Source of the DNA: a virus
Direction: 5' to 3' (one strand)
DNA: 30,522 nucleotides
Virus record (IMG/VR): IMGVR_UViG_3300042897_000035
Coordinates: 1-30,522 of that record
How positions within the stretch are numbered: position 1 is the stretch's first letter; every line of letters begins with the position of its first letter. The position numbers and the translations under genes were made by a program. The notes under the pieces were generated by a model that had not been told where the DNA came from, did not search any database, and saw only the letters and a program-made list of their open reading frames with translations. Positions 8,082 through 15,983 of the stretch are shown here, piece by piece.

Positions 8082-9722
8082 TTATCCTATTGAAGCACTT
8101 GAAATTATATTGCGTTCTAAACTTTGAGCAGTACTTATATCTCCAGCCACCACATAAGTTTTTATAGGTTGTTGTTGTTGGTTACCTATTGTTTGTGCTA
8201 ATTGATTTGTAGAACTTGCACCTACTACGTTAAATGATGGAGCAGCTGGAGCAGCACCCATTCCTCCACCACTTGGAGCAGAACCACCACCTCCACCACT
8301 GGGAGTTTTTACTGCTAATATAGATTGTACATTTTTCAATCCCCCTGCTATTGCTAAACCTGCAGAAATAAACGGATAAGCTGGTCCTAAAATAGATATT
8401 GGATTTAATTGTGCATTTTTAAAAGCAGACTGTGCTGCTGCATAAGTATCTATTGTTGCTGCTGCAACTGCTGCTGTTTTTCCTGCTGCCGTATTTTTTC
8501 CAACTAAATCTGATATTTGACCTAACATTGCAGAACCCCTTTGTAAGTTTTGAATTTTTGCATTAGCTAATTTTTCAGCAATTACTATTTGAGCATCAGC
8601 CTGAGCTTTAGCATCAGCAGTTGATTTTATTCCTTTATCAGCTTCAGAAGCAAAATATTCAGTGTCTAATTGAGCTAATTTTCTTTTGTGTTCTTTTTCT
8701 ATTTCCTCAATAGATAAACCTTTATTTAATAAATCTAATTTTTTGGCTTCAAAATCGGCATTTTCTTTTTCAACTTTAATTTGATTTTCAGTTTTTAAAG
8801 CATTTTCATTTGCTTTTCTTGCATCAGCAATTAATTTTTCTGCTGCTTCATATTCATCTCTTGCTCTTTCTCCTTGTCTACCTATTAATGCTTGACGTTC
8901 TTTTTCTATTTCTTCTAATCTCTTTTTTTCTTCTTCTGCTTTTCTTATTCTTTCTTGTTTAGCTTTTTCATCATTAGCCGCTTGTTTTTCTTGTGATGCC
9001 TTTCTTGCTTCTGCTCTTTTTTCCGCTTCTTCTTTTTCAGTTTTAGACATTTCTTTACTGCCTTCATTAAACCTTTTTATAGAAGCATCATAATTTTTAC
9101 TAAAATCATTAACTGAACTTTTAGCATCCTTCCAAGCACCACTAAAATCACCAGAAATAAGTTTTTTAATTGCTCCACCTAACAATCCTAAAGATTGGAA
9201 TACCGCAGTTACAGAACTATAAACAACTCCAAAAGCTTTTGATACAGTAGGTAAAGCACTAATAGCTAAATCAACTAACGTATTAAATAAAGGTTCTACT
9301 GCTCTAAATACTCCTTGAAATAATTTACCAATACCATCAAGTAAAGGTTGCAATTTCTTCATTGCTACTTCATTGTCTTGAAATGCTGCAACTAATCCAC
9401 CAATCAAGGCTACAACTAAACCTATTCCTGTAGCCTTTAATGCACCACCAAAACTTTGAGTAGCTACTTTTGCTCTATTTAAAGATGCACCCAATGCACC
9501 TATAGGTCCTCCTGCACTTTCTAAACTATCAATCCAATCAGATGATGTATTTTTAGCAGATTTAATCTTATCTTCTAAATCATCTATTTGATTAAATATC
9601 TTTTTAAATTCTTCAGAACCAGCAGCAGTATCTTTTAACTGCCTTTTTAATGCTTTTAAATCTGATATAGACTCTCCGAGATTTGATTTAACTTCTAACT
9701 CTATTGTTTTCTTTTCAGCCAT
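8082..9722 (-). CDS. Tape measure protein
   Basis: 546 residues; long, Ala/Lys/Glu-rich. N-terminal coiled coil (SDLKALKRQLKD), a hydrophobic Gly-rich stretch near residues 98-113 (GIGLVVALIGGLVAAF), a charged coiled coil over about residues 220-370, a second hydrophobic patch near 450-465 and a Gly/Ser/Pro-rich C-terminus. This order is that of siphophage tape measures, which set tail length and travel with the DNA. If about 1.5 angstrom per residue holds, the tail would be short (roughly 80 nm). It starts inside the 52-residue gene before it (22-base overlap). Confidence 0.85.
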   Translation of the reverse strand: MAEKKTIELEVKSNLGESISDLKALKRQLKDTAAGSEEFKKIFNQIDDLEDKIKSAKNTSSDWIDSLESAGGPIGALGASLNRAKVATQSFGGALKATGIGLVVALIGGLVAAFQDNEVAMKKLQPLLDGIGKLFQGVFRAVEPLFNTLVDLAISALPTVSKAFGVVYSSVTAVFQSLGLLGGAIKKLISGDFSGAWKDAKSSVNDFSKNYDASIKRFNEGSKEMSKTEKEEAEKRAEARKASQEKQAANDEKAKQERIRKAEEEKKRLEEIEKERQALIGRQGERARDEYEAAEKLIADARKANENALKTENQIKVEKENADFEAKKLDLLNKGLSIEEIEKEHKRKLAQLDTEYFASEADKGIKSTADAKAQADAQIVIAEKLANAKIQNLQRGSAMLGQISDLVGKNTAAGKTAAVAAATIDTYAAAQSAFKNAQLNPISILGPAYPFISAGLAIAGGLKNVQSILAVKTPSGGGGGSAPSGGGMGAAPAAPSFNVVGASSTNQLAQTIGNQQQQPIKTYVVAGDISTAQSLERNIISSASIG

Positions 9723-9859
9723 TTTATTTCTCTTTTGATTTGGTTAAATCCTTGTTTTAATGTTGTTGGTCTTTGGTACTTTCCTTTAGCTATTTCAATA
9801 AGTTCACTTTGCCCGTAAAATTCATCTAATGCTAATAAATCTAAAATGTGCTTTATCAT
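9701..9859 (-). CDS. Small basic protein between tail protein and tape measure
   Basis: The 52-residue ORF starts with ATG at 9859, overlapping the stop of the 684-residue gene (ATGA), and ends 22 bases inside the tape measure gene. It begins MIKHILDLLALDEFYGQSEL and ends in a basic helix (IKREIKWLKRKQ). It fills the only gap in this cluster and is coupled on both sides, so I think it is translated. No family recognised; a role with the tape measure is inferred from place alone. Confidence 0.55.
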   Translation of the reverse strand: MIKHILDLLALDEFYGQSELIEIAKGKYQRPTTLKQGFNQIKREIKWLKRKQ

Positions 9860-11910
9860 AATCTTTGGTCTGTTAGTAATTCAAATTGTACTAATCCCGT
9901 TGTTAAATCTGTTGTAAACGTATTAATCAAATACTTTGTGTCACGTATAATCACATTATCATTCAATTTAAGCGTAGTTAATATGCTTGTTGGTAGTATA
10001 GCACTTACTTTTACTAATCTTGCCTTAAAGTTGTATATGTTATTAAAGTAAGCAGAGTAATATTCATCATATAAACCATTTTGAACTATTTCATTTGTTA
10101 ATGTACTTTGTTGTTCATTAAAATTTAAACTATATGTTTGGTCACTTATTAAAGTTTCTTGACCGAATGCTTTATAAACTGTATGCGGAGTTGATGTTCC
10201 TCCGCTTGAACTTGTATTGAAATAAAATTCAGGTACAGTTGTCAATGCAGTTGAATTATAATCATATAAAATAACTGGCTTTGGAATATATTTTTGTAAG
10301 TCTGTTTTTAAAGAATAACCAACTTGTAATAATCCAGATAAATTTGAAAAGTTTAAATCTTCAAACGGTAATTTTATTGAGTATTCTTCTCCCTCTGCTG
10401 GCGGTATATTTGAATAATGCAAAGAACCATATTCAATACCCGCATTTGAATTAAAACCTACATTTATAACTGATTCACTTTTTTCATAATCAAAGTTTAT
10501 TTTTTTGTAAGTCTTTACTCTGTTTAAATTCTTTTTGTCTTGAATAACATATTTAGTAATGTCTATATCTGAACCATCTAAATAATAATTTTCTAATTGC
10601 TCAACTGTATAATTAATTCCATCTTCTGAATAACAAGTAAGATTGAACATTTTTAGTAATCCACTAAAGAAATCTTCTATTTTAATTTCTGGAAAATATT
10701 GATTAATTTGTAATGTATATGATGGTGTAGTTTGTGATGCTGAATTAAAATAAGTGTTTGGGAAAAAGTATTGAGGGTTGAATCCACTCGTTGAATATCT
10801 TGCAAACGCTCTTGTTTGAGTAGTAAAACTAAATACACCAGATGTTCCTATATAAAATTCATAATAATCATTTGTAGCTTTTCTATTAAAAGTTTCTTCT
10901 AACGATTTACTTACTACAACTCCAGCAGTTGAATTTAACAAACCACTATCATAATATAATATTCCATTTCTATTTATTTTAATTGAATATGTTACTCCAG
11001 AAACAGATGGTGTTAAATTAAAAGTTAAGAATTTTTTTTCAAAATAATATATATTACCACCAGAAACATATCCCCCATTAGCAGTTGTATTTGTAATTTT
11101 ATCATTTGTTAAATCTACTGTATATCCAGTAAAATTAGTACTATCTCCACTTTGTGATGTAAGATTAACTTTTGTCAATGTTTCTTTTGCTTGAAATGTA
11201 TCTTCATTTTTTAACCATAAATAAGCGTTTGTAAATCTTGCATCAGATAAAAAAGAACCATTAAAGTTTAAGTTTAAAATATTACTATCATTTTGAATCA
11301 TATTTAAAACTGCTGATAATTTTATAGCTGGGAATAAGTCATTATATCTTATCGGTGTTCCGGTTGCTGCAATATTATATCCACTTCCATATGCCCAAAC
11401 ATCATCAGAAGTAATTAAAGGAAACATTATATTAGAACTTGCGGCAGTTGTTACTATTTTATCTTTTACTAAATCAGGAGTATAAGCAAAATCATAAGTA
11501 GTATCTGTTAAATCTTTTAAAAGCTTTCCAGCAAATTTATCTTTTAAATTTCCTAATGTTCCAATAAAAGTAATTGAATAATCTTTCGCTTGTCCATCTT
11601 CTACATTTGCACTTTCTAATTGTATTTTACCCTTACGAAAAGTAATAGTATCTATTTCAATATAAGCATCTGACTTAACTAATGTACTAAATGGTGAATC
11701 ATTTGAATTGTCGTACCAATGTCTAAATATTTTATTATTTTGTTTTGATGCCGGTACTACAAATGTCTGTGAAAAATCGGTGTACGTTTTACTCAAATCA
11801 TTTATATTTTGTATGGAACTAACAACAGATATCTTTTCATCATCAAATAAATCAATTCGATTATATTCTAATGTATCAACATCTTTTATGTATATGGCTA
11901 CTGCTAACAT
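9856..11910 (-). CDS. Large tail protein (baseplate/tail-tip candidate)
   Basis: 684 residues, Asn/Thr/Ser/Tyr-rich and beta-structured. The N-terminal quarter contains TYTDFSQTFVVPASKQNNKI and a FRKGKIQLESANVEDG block, which I know as a recurring signature of tail proteins in Bacteroidota siphophages. Later segments (YFPEIKIEDFFSGLLKMFNL) look like a hub domain. Start shares one base with the stop of the 453-residue gene, and the stop overlaps the next start. Placed between two tail genes and the tape measure, it is probably a distal tail or hub component; exact role unknown. Confidence 0.6.
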   Translation of the reverse strand: MLAVAIYIKDVDTLEYNRIDLFDDEKISVVSSIQNINDLSKTYTDFSQTFVVPASKQNNKIFRHWYDNSNDSPFSTLVKSDAYIEIDTITFRKGKIQLESANVEDGQAKDYSITFIGTLGNLKDKFAGKLLKDLTDTTYDFAYTPDLVKDKIVTTAASSNIMFPLITSDDVWAYGSGYNIAATGTPIRYNDLFPAIKLSAVLNMIQNDSNILNLNFNGSFLSDARFTNAYLWLKNEDTFQAKETLTKVNLTSQSGDSTNFTGYTVDLTNDKITNTTANGGYVSGGNIYYFEKKFLTFNLTPSVSGVTYSIKINRNGILYYDSGLLNSTAGVVVSKSLEETFNRKATNDYYEFYIGTSGVFSFTTQTRAFARYSTSGFNPQYFFPNTYFNSASQTTPSYTLQINQYFPEIKIEDFFSGLLKMFNLTCYSEDGINYTVEQLENYYLDGSDIDITKYVIQDKKNLNRVKTYKKINFDYEKSESVINVGFNSNAGIEYGSLHYSNIPPAEGEEYSIKLPFEDLNFSNLSGLLQVGYSLKTDLQKYIPKPVILYDYNSTALTTVPEFYFNTSSSGGTSTPHTVYKAFGQETLISDQTYSLNFNEQQSTLTNEIVQNGLYDEYYSAYFNNIYNFKARLVKVSAILPTSILTTLKLNDNVIIRDTKYLINTFTTDLTTGLVQFELLTDQRL

Positions 11911-13271
11911 TATACTACATCATTTATAAGGTTATAAGCATATTCAAAATCTATTTCGTAGTTTATCAATCTATCTTTTAAACTTGTCTTTAAATCGCTT
12001 CCTTGTGTCTTTACAGTTACAGGTTTGCCATCTAATAAAACAGTTTCAGATAATAATAAATCTGTTATTAATTCTGAATAATTCTCATCAACAAAACCAG
12101 TGTTTAATTTAACTGTTTGTTTACCGTTTGTGTTAAATGTTTTAAATTGCCCAATAGAAGTATTATAATTAATTGCACTTTGTGTTAATTTATAATCTGT
12201 TCCTTTTACTGCAATGGTATTAGTTTGTTGCTTAAAAAATGTTAAAACTTCCCATCCTCCATATCTATTTATAAAAGTACATTCAACAGGTGTATATTTA
12301 CATTCTTCATTTATATAAACATAAACAGAATCTGTAGCTAATAAAGTATCGATTGAATTATATAGTTTTACATCTAATTTATTACCGTCAATAAGTTGTG
12401 CGTTTGTTGGATATAATGTCAATGGTATTTTAAAATTATAAATTCCAGTAATACTTGTAATATTTTGAGGTGTTGTGCTATATGTATTATCTAATTTACT
12501 ATATGTTATTTCTAATCTAAATCCGCTTTCCATATCAACAATATAATTAACATAGTTTTTTAAATTAGATGATGATTTAATTATGTTTTTAGATATTAAT
12601 TTATTAGATAAAAATCCAGTAGTATAATATTCATCAACATAATTTACTCCTTGTGTATAAGTTGTAAATCCATTTACACCTACATAATCAGTAGTATCTA
12701 ATAAAGTATAAGCACTACCATTATACCAATATCTTTTAACTCTAAAATTTACCCATTCATTATTATCTTCATAAGAAGGTGAACTGGCTATTTTAGTAGG
12801 TTTAATATTATTTATAAATTCTTTTACATAATTTGAAACATTATAATATGTACTTATTTGTGATGCACTTGGAACTGACTTTGATAAAGAATAAAATCCT
12901 GATATTTCTGTAATATAAGTTAATCCTGTAGGTGTTCCTGCAGTTGTTACTATTGCTGTTCCTCCTAATGTTTCAGATAGTGTAAATGTTGTAGTTCCAT
13001 TTGTAGCTATAACATAATAAGTTTTTGGACTTGTATATCCTACAATAGTTCCTGTACCTCCTAAAGTTCCTGATATTGTAACTGTATCTCCTGTAGCAAA
13101 TGTAGCAGCAGTACAAGAAAATTGTCCAGCAGTTCCTGTTATTGTAACACCGCTTAATATAGTAGGAATTGAATTCCCATTATTCCAAATAGATAATTCT
13201 ATTTTACTACCTGTTTGTGCAGCTTCTGCAACTGTAATTATAAAAGGACTTCTAACTTTTATTACTTTCAT
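11910..13271 (-). CDS. Large tail protein with inserted Gly/Thr-rich beta domain
   Basis: 453 residues. Residues about 1-32 (KVIKVRSPFIITVAEAAQTG) and 120-453 form a Tyr/Asn-rich structural protein. Between them, residues about 40-117 are a distinct block with GDTVTISGTLGGTGTIVGY, TTTFTLSETLGG and TTAGTPTGLTY. That block matches a beta-repeat widespread in environmental phage virion proteins and looks like a separate inserted domain. The gene overlaps its upstream neighbour by 4 bases and shares TAATG with the next. A distal tail protein is my best guess. Confidence 0.6.
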   Translation of the reverse strand: MKVIKVRSPFIITVAEAAQTGSKIELSIWNNGNSIPTILSGVTITGTAGQFSCTAATFATGDTVTISGTLGGTGTIVGYTSPKTYYVIATNGTTTFTLSETLGGTAIVTTAGTPTGLTYITEISGFYSLSKSVPSASQISTYYNVSNYVKEFINNIKPTKIASSPSYEDNNEWVNFRVKRYWYNGSAYTLLDTTDYVGVNGFTTYTQGVNYVDEYYTTGFLSNKLISKNIIKSSSNLKNYVNYIVDMESGFRLEITYSKLDNTYSTTPQNITSITGIYNFKIPLTLYPTNAQLIDGNKLDVKLYNSIDTLLATDSVYVYINEECKYTPVECTFINRYGGWEVLTFFKQQTNTIAVKGTDYKLTQSAINYNTSIGQFKTFNTNGKQTVKLNTGFVDENYSELITDLLLSETVLLDGKPVTVKTQGSDLKTSLKDRLINYEIDFEYAYNLINDVV

Positions 13272-13774
13272 TTTATATCTTTTAAATTAACATCTACCAT
13301 TGTTTCAACATCCTGCCCAAATGCTTTTAATAAATCTACATCTATATATTTTTTATATCCTGCCTCAAATGGTTTAGTGAAAAATAAAGAAGGTTTAATT
13401 CCATTCATAAATATGCTTCTTGCTATTGCGTATTGTAAACCTTTTCTTGATTGAAATTCTCCTTTAGCATTTCTTGGTGCTATTCCTTTTTTTACTATCC
13501 ATTTGTCAAATGCTTTTGCAGGAGGCATTTTATTTTTATAACTATATGGTGTATTGTATTTTTTAATCTTACCAGAAACTCCTTTATCCTGATAAACACC
13601 ATAATCAACCATAGAAAAACCAACTATGTTAAATCCATTTTCACTTACAATTTCGCCTTTAATAGAATTATATAATTCTTTAGAACTATTCTTTCCACTT
13701 TTAGTTAAATTACTTCTTGATTGTTGGATAACATAATCCCTAAACTTAATTAAAGTCTTTTGAACTTCTAACAT
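13268..13774 (-). CDS. HK97 gp10-like tail completion protein
   Basis: 168 residues. The YGVYQDKGVSGK segment (residues about 58-69), the preceding helix with LTKSGKNSSKELYNSI and the C-terminal strand/helix pattern fit the HK97 gp10 family, which joins head and tail. Overlaps the upstream gene by 7 bases and the downstream one by 4. Its place next to a tail-terminator-like gene supports the call. Basic overall. Confidence 0.6.
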   Translation of the reverse strand: MLEVQKTLIKFRDYVIQQSRSNLTKSGKNSSKELYNSIKGEIVSENGFNIVGFSMVDYGVYQDKGVSGKIKKYNTPYSYKNKMPPAKAFDKWIVKKGIAPRNAKGEFQSRKGLQYAIARSIFMNGIKPSLFFTKPFEAGYKKYIDVDLLKAFGQDVETMVDVNLKDIK

Positions 13775-14223
13775 TTACTCATTTGGTTTTGTATTACCAT
13801 ATCAAAAGTAACAGTTACACCTGCCATTTTATTTTCAAATCTTTCTGTAAAAAATTCACAAGATGGTGTTCCTGCTAATTCATAATCATCTCCGAATTTA
13901 CCCATTCTTAAAACTTCCAAGAATCTATTAACTACCATTAATTGTGTATTTAAAACATCTTGTTCATTGTCATTACCTAAAAATATATCTGTTGTTAATG
14001 ATTTACTTTCATCAACTATATCCATACATAATATAGATACATTGTAATTCCAAGTAGAACCTAAATACGTTGCTGAATTAATTATAATATGGCTTAAAGG
14101 AAAGATTGTAAGCTTGTTTAAATCAACTTTAAATATGTCTCCAATAGTAACTGTGTTTACAAATAAATCCTCCTTTAATTGGTTCTTAATTGCTTGTGTT
14201 ATTTCGTAATAATGTGACGTCAT
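13768..14223 (-). CDS. Putative tail terminator / tail completion protein
   Basis: 151 residues with an N-terminal helix (YYEITQAIKNQLKED) followed by strands (NTVTIGDIFKVDLNK, WNYNVSILCMDIVD) and a C-terminal strand after a long helix; this is the layout of minor tail/terminator ring proteins. Its ATG overlaps the TGA of the -1 frame of the tail assembly chaperone (ATGA), so ribosomes that shift frame would be fed straight into it. Identification rests on length, layout and context. Confidence 0.5.
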   Translation of the reverse strand: MTSHYYEITQAIKNQLKEDLFVNTVTIGDIFKVDLNKLTIFPLSHIIINSATYLGSTWNYNVSILCMDIVDESKSLTTDIFLGNDNEQDVLNTQLMVVNRFLEVLRMGKFGDDYELAGTPSCEFFTERFENKMAGVTVTFDMVIQNQMSKC

Positions 14224-14477
14224 CTATTTTGTCTTTTAATTAAATCAGCTTCTATTTTATTCTTTTCTTTTTCAAATGTTAGATATGTTAAACATTGGTT
14301 GATTGGTAATCTTGTAACGGAATCAAATCTTGTAACGTCTCCTTGACTAAGAGCATACAGGCTACTATACCATCCGAATCTGGAATTGAAATTTGCCGTT
14401 GCAGAATATTCTGTATCTCCTTGTCCTTCTCCAAATAAGCTATCGTAGCTTTCAATAATTCGTTGCCTAAACGATAA
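14220..14477 (-). CDS. -1 frame extension of the tail assembly chaperone (GT-like)
   Basis: This reading frame has no ATG near its beginning; the first possible start is a TTG at 14501. It becomes continuous with the 226-residue frame by a -1 slip on nine T at 14484-14476, giving a product of about 249 residues (164 shared plus 85). The extension contains FNSRFGWYSSLYALSQGDV, RLPINQCLTYLTFEKEK and ends KRQNR; this FGWY...ECL/QCL...YEK-type pattern is one I know from phage tail assembly chaperone C-termini. It ends in an ATGA overlap with the next gene, whereas the zero frame stops 64 bases earlier. Confidence 0.65.
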   Translation of the reverse strand, partial: LSFRQRIIESYDSLFGEGQGDTEYSATANFNSRFGWYSSLYALSQGDVTRFDSVTRLPINQCLTYLTFEKEKNKIEADLIKRQNR

Positions 14478-14968
14478 AAAAAAACCGTAGCACCTAAACA
14501 AACATCTAACGGTGCAAACTTCATTACTTCTGCATAAGTTATTGTTCCATTATAATCTTCAATCTCATATGTGCCATTTAAGCCCTTCTTTTTAATTGGT
14601 CTATATAACACTGCCATTGCTTTATGTATTTCGTCCCAATCGGTTATATAGGTATCCAAATCGGTATATTCTCCAAATGTCATATCTTCTAAATTAGGAA
14701 TAAAACCAAATTCAGTTCCACCCATTTTAAATGTAGGTATAAAAGAATGATTCTGATTAAACATATTTCCAATAGATGTAGTTATATCATTTACATCTTT
14801 ATATTTAATTGAAGCAACTTCTTTTAAATCTATTCCACAAAATATCTGTACCATCTTTTGATGCAGAAATTCTGAATCTTCATTGTCTTTAGCTATCTTT
14901 AAAAAAGCCTGATATTGTGAAAGTTTTATTTCACTTAATTTAGTTGGTATTGTTATTTCTAATTTCAT
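14288..14968 (-). CDS. Tail assembly chaperone, zero-frame product (G-like)
   Basis: 226 residues, beginning KLEITIPTKLSEIKLSQYQA and continuing mostly helical with an acidic character. It is the first gene of the tail block, after a terminator and an AT-rich leader. The run GGTTTTTTTTTATC at codons 162-165 offers a -1 slip into the overlapping frame, as in lambda G/GT. After the slip site the zero frame still has 62 sensible residues (LLKATIAYLEKDKEI...), so both ends may be used. Chaperones of this class coat the tape measure during tail assembly. The alternative is two overlapping but independent genes. Confidence 0.65.
   Translation of the reverse strand: MKLEITIPTKLSEIKLSQYQAFLKIAKDNEDSEFLHQKMVQIFCGIDLKEVASIKYKDVNDITTSIGNMFNQNHSFIPTFKMGGTEFGFIPNLEDMTFGEYTDLDTYITDWDEIHKAMAVLYRPIKKKGLNGTYEIEDYNGTITYAEVMKFAPLDVCLGATVFFYRLGNELLKATIAYLEKDKEIQNILQRQISIPDSDGIVACMLLVKETLQDLIPLQDYQSTNV
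14476..14484 (-). other. Slippery T9 run, -1 programmed frameshift site
   Basis: Nine consecutive T on the minus strand in the context ACG GTT TTT TTT TAT. A one-base backward slip gives ...TTT TTT TTA TCG and joins the two overlapping tail-chaperone frames. A homopolymer of this length would also allow RNA polymerase slippage. Confidence 0.7.
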
Positions 14969-15016
14969 TTGATTTGTTTTTTATAATAATAAAATAAAGT
15001 ATAAATTGTATTAAAC

Positions 15017-15060
15017 AAAAAAAAGACCAGAAGGCTGTTCTTACGGGAAGCTCTACTGGT
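15017..15060 (-). terminator. Intrinsic terminator closing the three-gene cassette
   Basis: Outer stem ACCAG/CTGGT (15026-15030 with 15056-15060) and inner stem GGCT/AGCT around a 12-base loop. On the minus strand it is followed by eight T (15024-15017). It lies 27 bases after the stop of the 53-residue gene and just before the tail block. Confidence 0.75.
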
Positions 15061-15086
15061 ACTTTAATCAACTATTAATTAATCCA

Positions 15087-15248
15087 CTAACTAATCTCTT
15101 TTATATCTATTGCAAAGAAGTTCTGTTTAAACATATCTTTGAATATTGTAATAACCATTTGTTCGTTTGCTGCTATTATTTCAGCATACTCATAATCTTT
15201 TTCGTTGTCAGCATATCTGTACCAACCTTTAACTTCGTATTGTTTCAT
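15087..15248 (-). CDS. Small protein of unknown function, third gene of cassette
   Basis: 53 residues, ATG at 15248 after an AAAACAAACATT leader. Begins MKQYEVKGWYRYADNEKDY and is rich in aromatic and acidic residues (strand-strand-helix-like pattern). It is the last gene between the promoter at 15716 and the terminator at 15017. No family recognised; the setting suggests an early, host-directed protein. Confidence 0.6.
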   Translation of the reverse strand: MKQYEVKGWYRYADNEKDYEYAEIIAANEQMVITIFKDMFKQNFFAIDIKEIS

Positions 15249-15263
15249 AATGTTTGTTTTTAT

Positions 15264-15461
15264 TTATGCTAAATTTTTTTGATTTTCATTTAATAAATCC
15301 CAAATAGAAATAAATATATTAATAGCTTCTTGTCTTGTTTCACAATGAAATGTATCTCCATATCTTAAATCAATACACATCCAAACCTTATTTCCTAATT
15401 CGTTAATACTTTTAAAAACATTTTTGTTAACATATTCTTGTATTTGATATTGCTTTGTCAT
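15264..15461 (-). CDS. Small protein of unknown function, second gene of cassette
   Basis: 65 residues with the sequence VWMCIDLRYGDTFHCETRQE in the middle and a C-terminal helix (AINIFISIWDLLNENQ). Single compact alpha/beta domain by appearance, no signal peptide or membrane segment. Sits 15 bases before the next cassette gene and is expected to be co-transcribed from 15716. Not recognised. Confidence 0.65.
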   Translation of the reverse strand: MTKQYQIQEYVNKNVFKSINELGNKVWMCIDLRYGDTFHCETRQEAINIFISIWDLLNENQKNLA

Positions 15462-15507
15462 AATTTCTACCTGTAATATAATGTATTTTAATTTTAATTT
15501 GTTTTAA

Positions 15508-15681
15508 TTATTTAGTTTCAATATAACATCTTGATAAATTCCAATCTCCTAATAACCATTTTATAGTTTTAGTTCCTTTAATAAAACATTCTTTAAAAGC
15601 AGAAACATCAGTACTTTTTTGCGTGTGTATTACCAATTCTTTAGTAAATTTATTTTCTAATTCAATGATTAAAGTTTGCAT
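15508..15681 (-). CDS. Small protein of unknown function, first gene of cassette
   Basis: 57 residues starting MQTLIIELENKFTKELVI. The frame is open further upstream, to 15726, but the promoter -7 box at 15716-15723 places transcription start near 15711, so the ATG at 15681 after AAACTAAACAAT is the start I choose. Contains a short strand-helix pattern and KWLLGDWNLSRCYIETK at the end. No family recognised. Confidence 0.65.
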   Translation of the reverse strand: MQTLIIELENKFTKELVIHTQKSTDVSAFKECFIKGTKTIKWLLGDWNLSRCYIETK

Positions 15682-15715
15682 ATTGTTTAGTTTTTTAGTT
15701 GTTGTTATCTGAGTA

Positions 15716-15745
15716 CAAATATACAACAGTTATTAACATTACAAA
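15716..15745 (-). promoter_or_regulatory. Bacteroidota-type promoter for the three-gene cassette
   Basis: On the minus strand: TTTG (15745-15742), an 18-base spacer, then TATATTTG (15723-15716), matching the Bacteroidota sigma factor pattern TTTG ... TAnnTTTG. The same TATATTTGTACTCA and upstream ATAGTTTT recur at 26308. Predicted start of RNA is about 30 bases before the first ATG. Confidence 0.7.
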
Positions 15746-15757
15746 ACTATTTTAAAA

Positions 15758-15780
15758 TTTTAACAAAACTTTAACATTTA
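15758..15780 (-). promoter_or_regulatory. Upstream element with two GTTAAA sites, copy 1
   Basis: Plus-strand text TTTTAACAAAACTTTAACAT plus TTA. On the minus strand it holds GTTAAA twice, 11 bases apart. A 22-base identical copy lies at 26351..26373 and a diverged one at 19835..19854, each upstream of a TAnnTTTG box. Here the gap to the -7 box is 34 bases. It may be an activator or repressor site, or an AT-rich UP element. Confidence 0.55.
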
Positions 15781-15833
15781 TAAGATTAAATACATTTTAC
15801 AAATACAATGCTTTTTGTTATTTATATTTTACT

Positions 15834-15983
15834 TTAACTATTCAAATAAGCACTTGCAACTTTGTACATTTCTTGCATTTTTTTAATCTCACCTATATTA
15901 CGTGGCAAATTAATAACCACTTCTATATTTTTTATGTGGTGAATATAACATTGTATTGTTGAAATTATTTCTCCGTATGTCAT
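15834..15983 (-). CDS. Small protein after the large terminase
   Basis: 49 residues. The ATG at 15983 shares a base with the terminase stop (TAATG), so it is translationally coupled to it. Begins MTYGEIISTIQCYIHHIKNI, two short helices with a possible KKMQEMYKVA helix at the end. Not recognised; it is the last gene of the terminase unit before the inserted cassette. Confidence 0.55.
   Translation of the reverse strand: MTYGEIISTIQCYIHHIKNIEVVINLPRNIGEIKKMQEMYKVASAYLNS

Noticed and set aside
7074-8093. Several plus-strand ORFs of 75-81 residues
   Set aside because: Low-complexity antisense shadows of the protease gene, rich in Phe, Ser and Ile; no leaders.
14220-14501. Independent 93-residue gene starting with TTG at 14501
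   Set aside because: No ATG or leader, deep inside another gene, and exactly joined to it by a -1 slip on nine T; better read as a frameshift extension.
15508-15726. 72-residue version of the first cassette gene
   Set aside because: Its start would lie upstream of the predicted transcription start; the ATG at 15681 has a proper leader.
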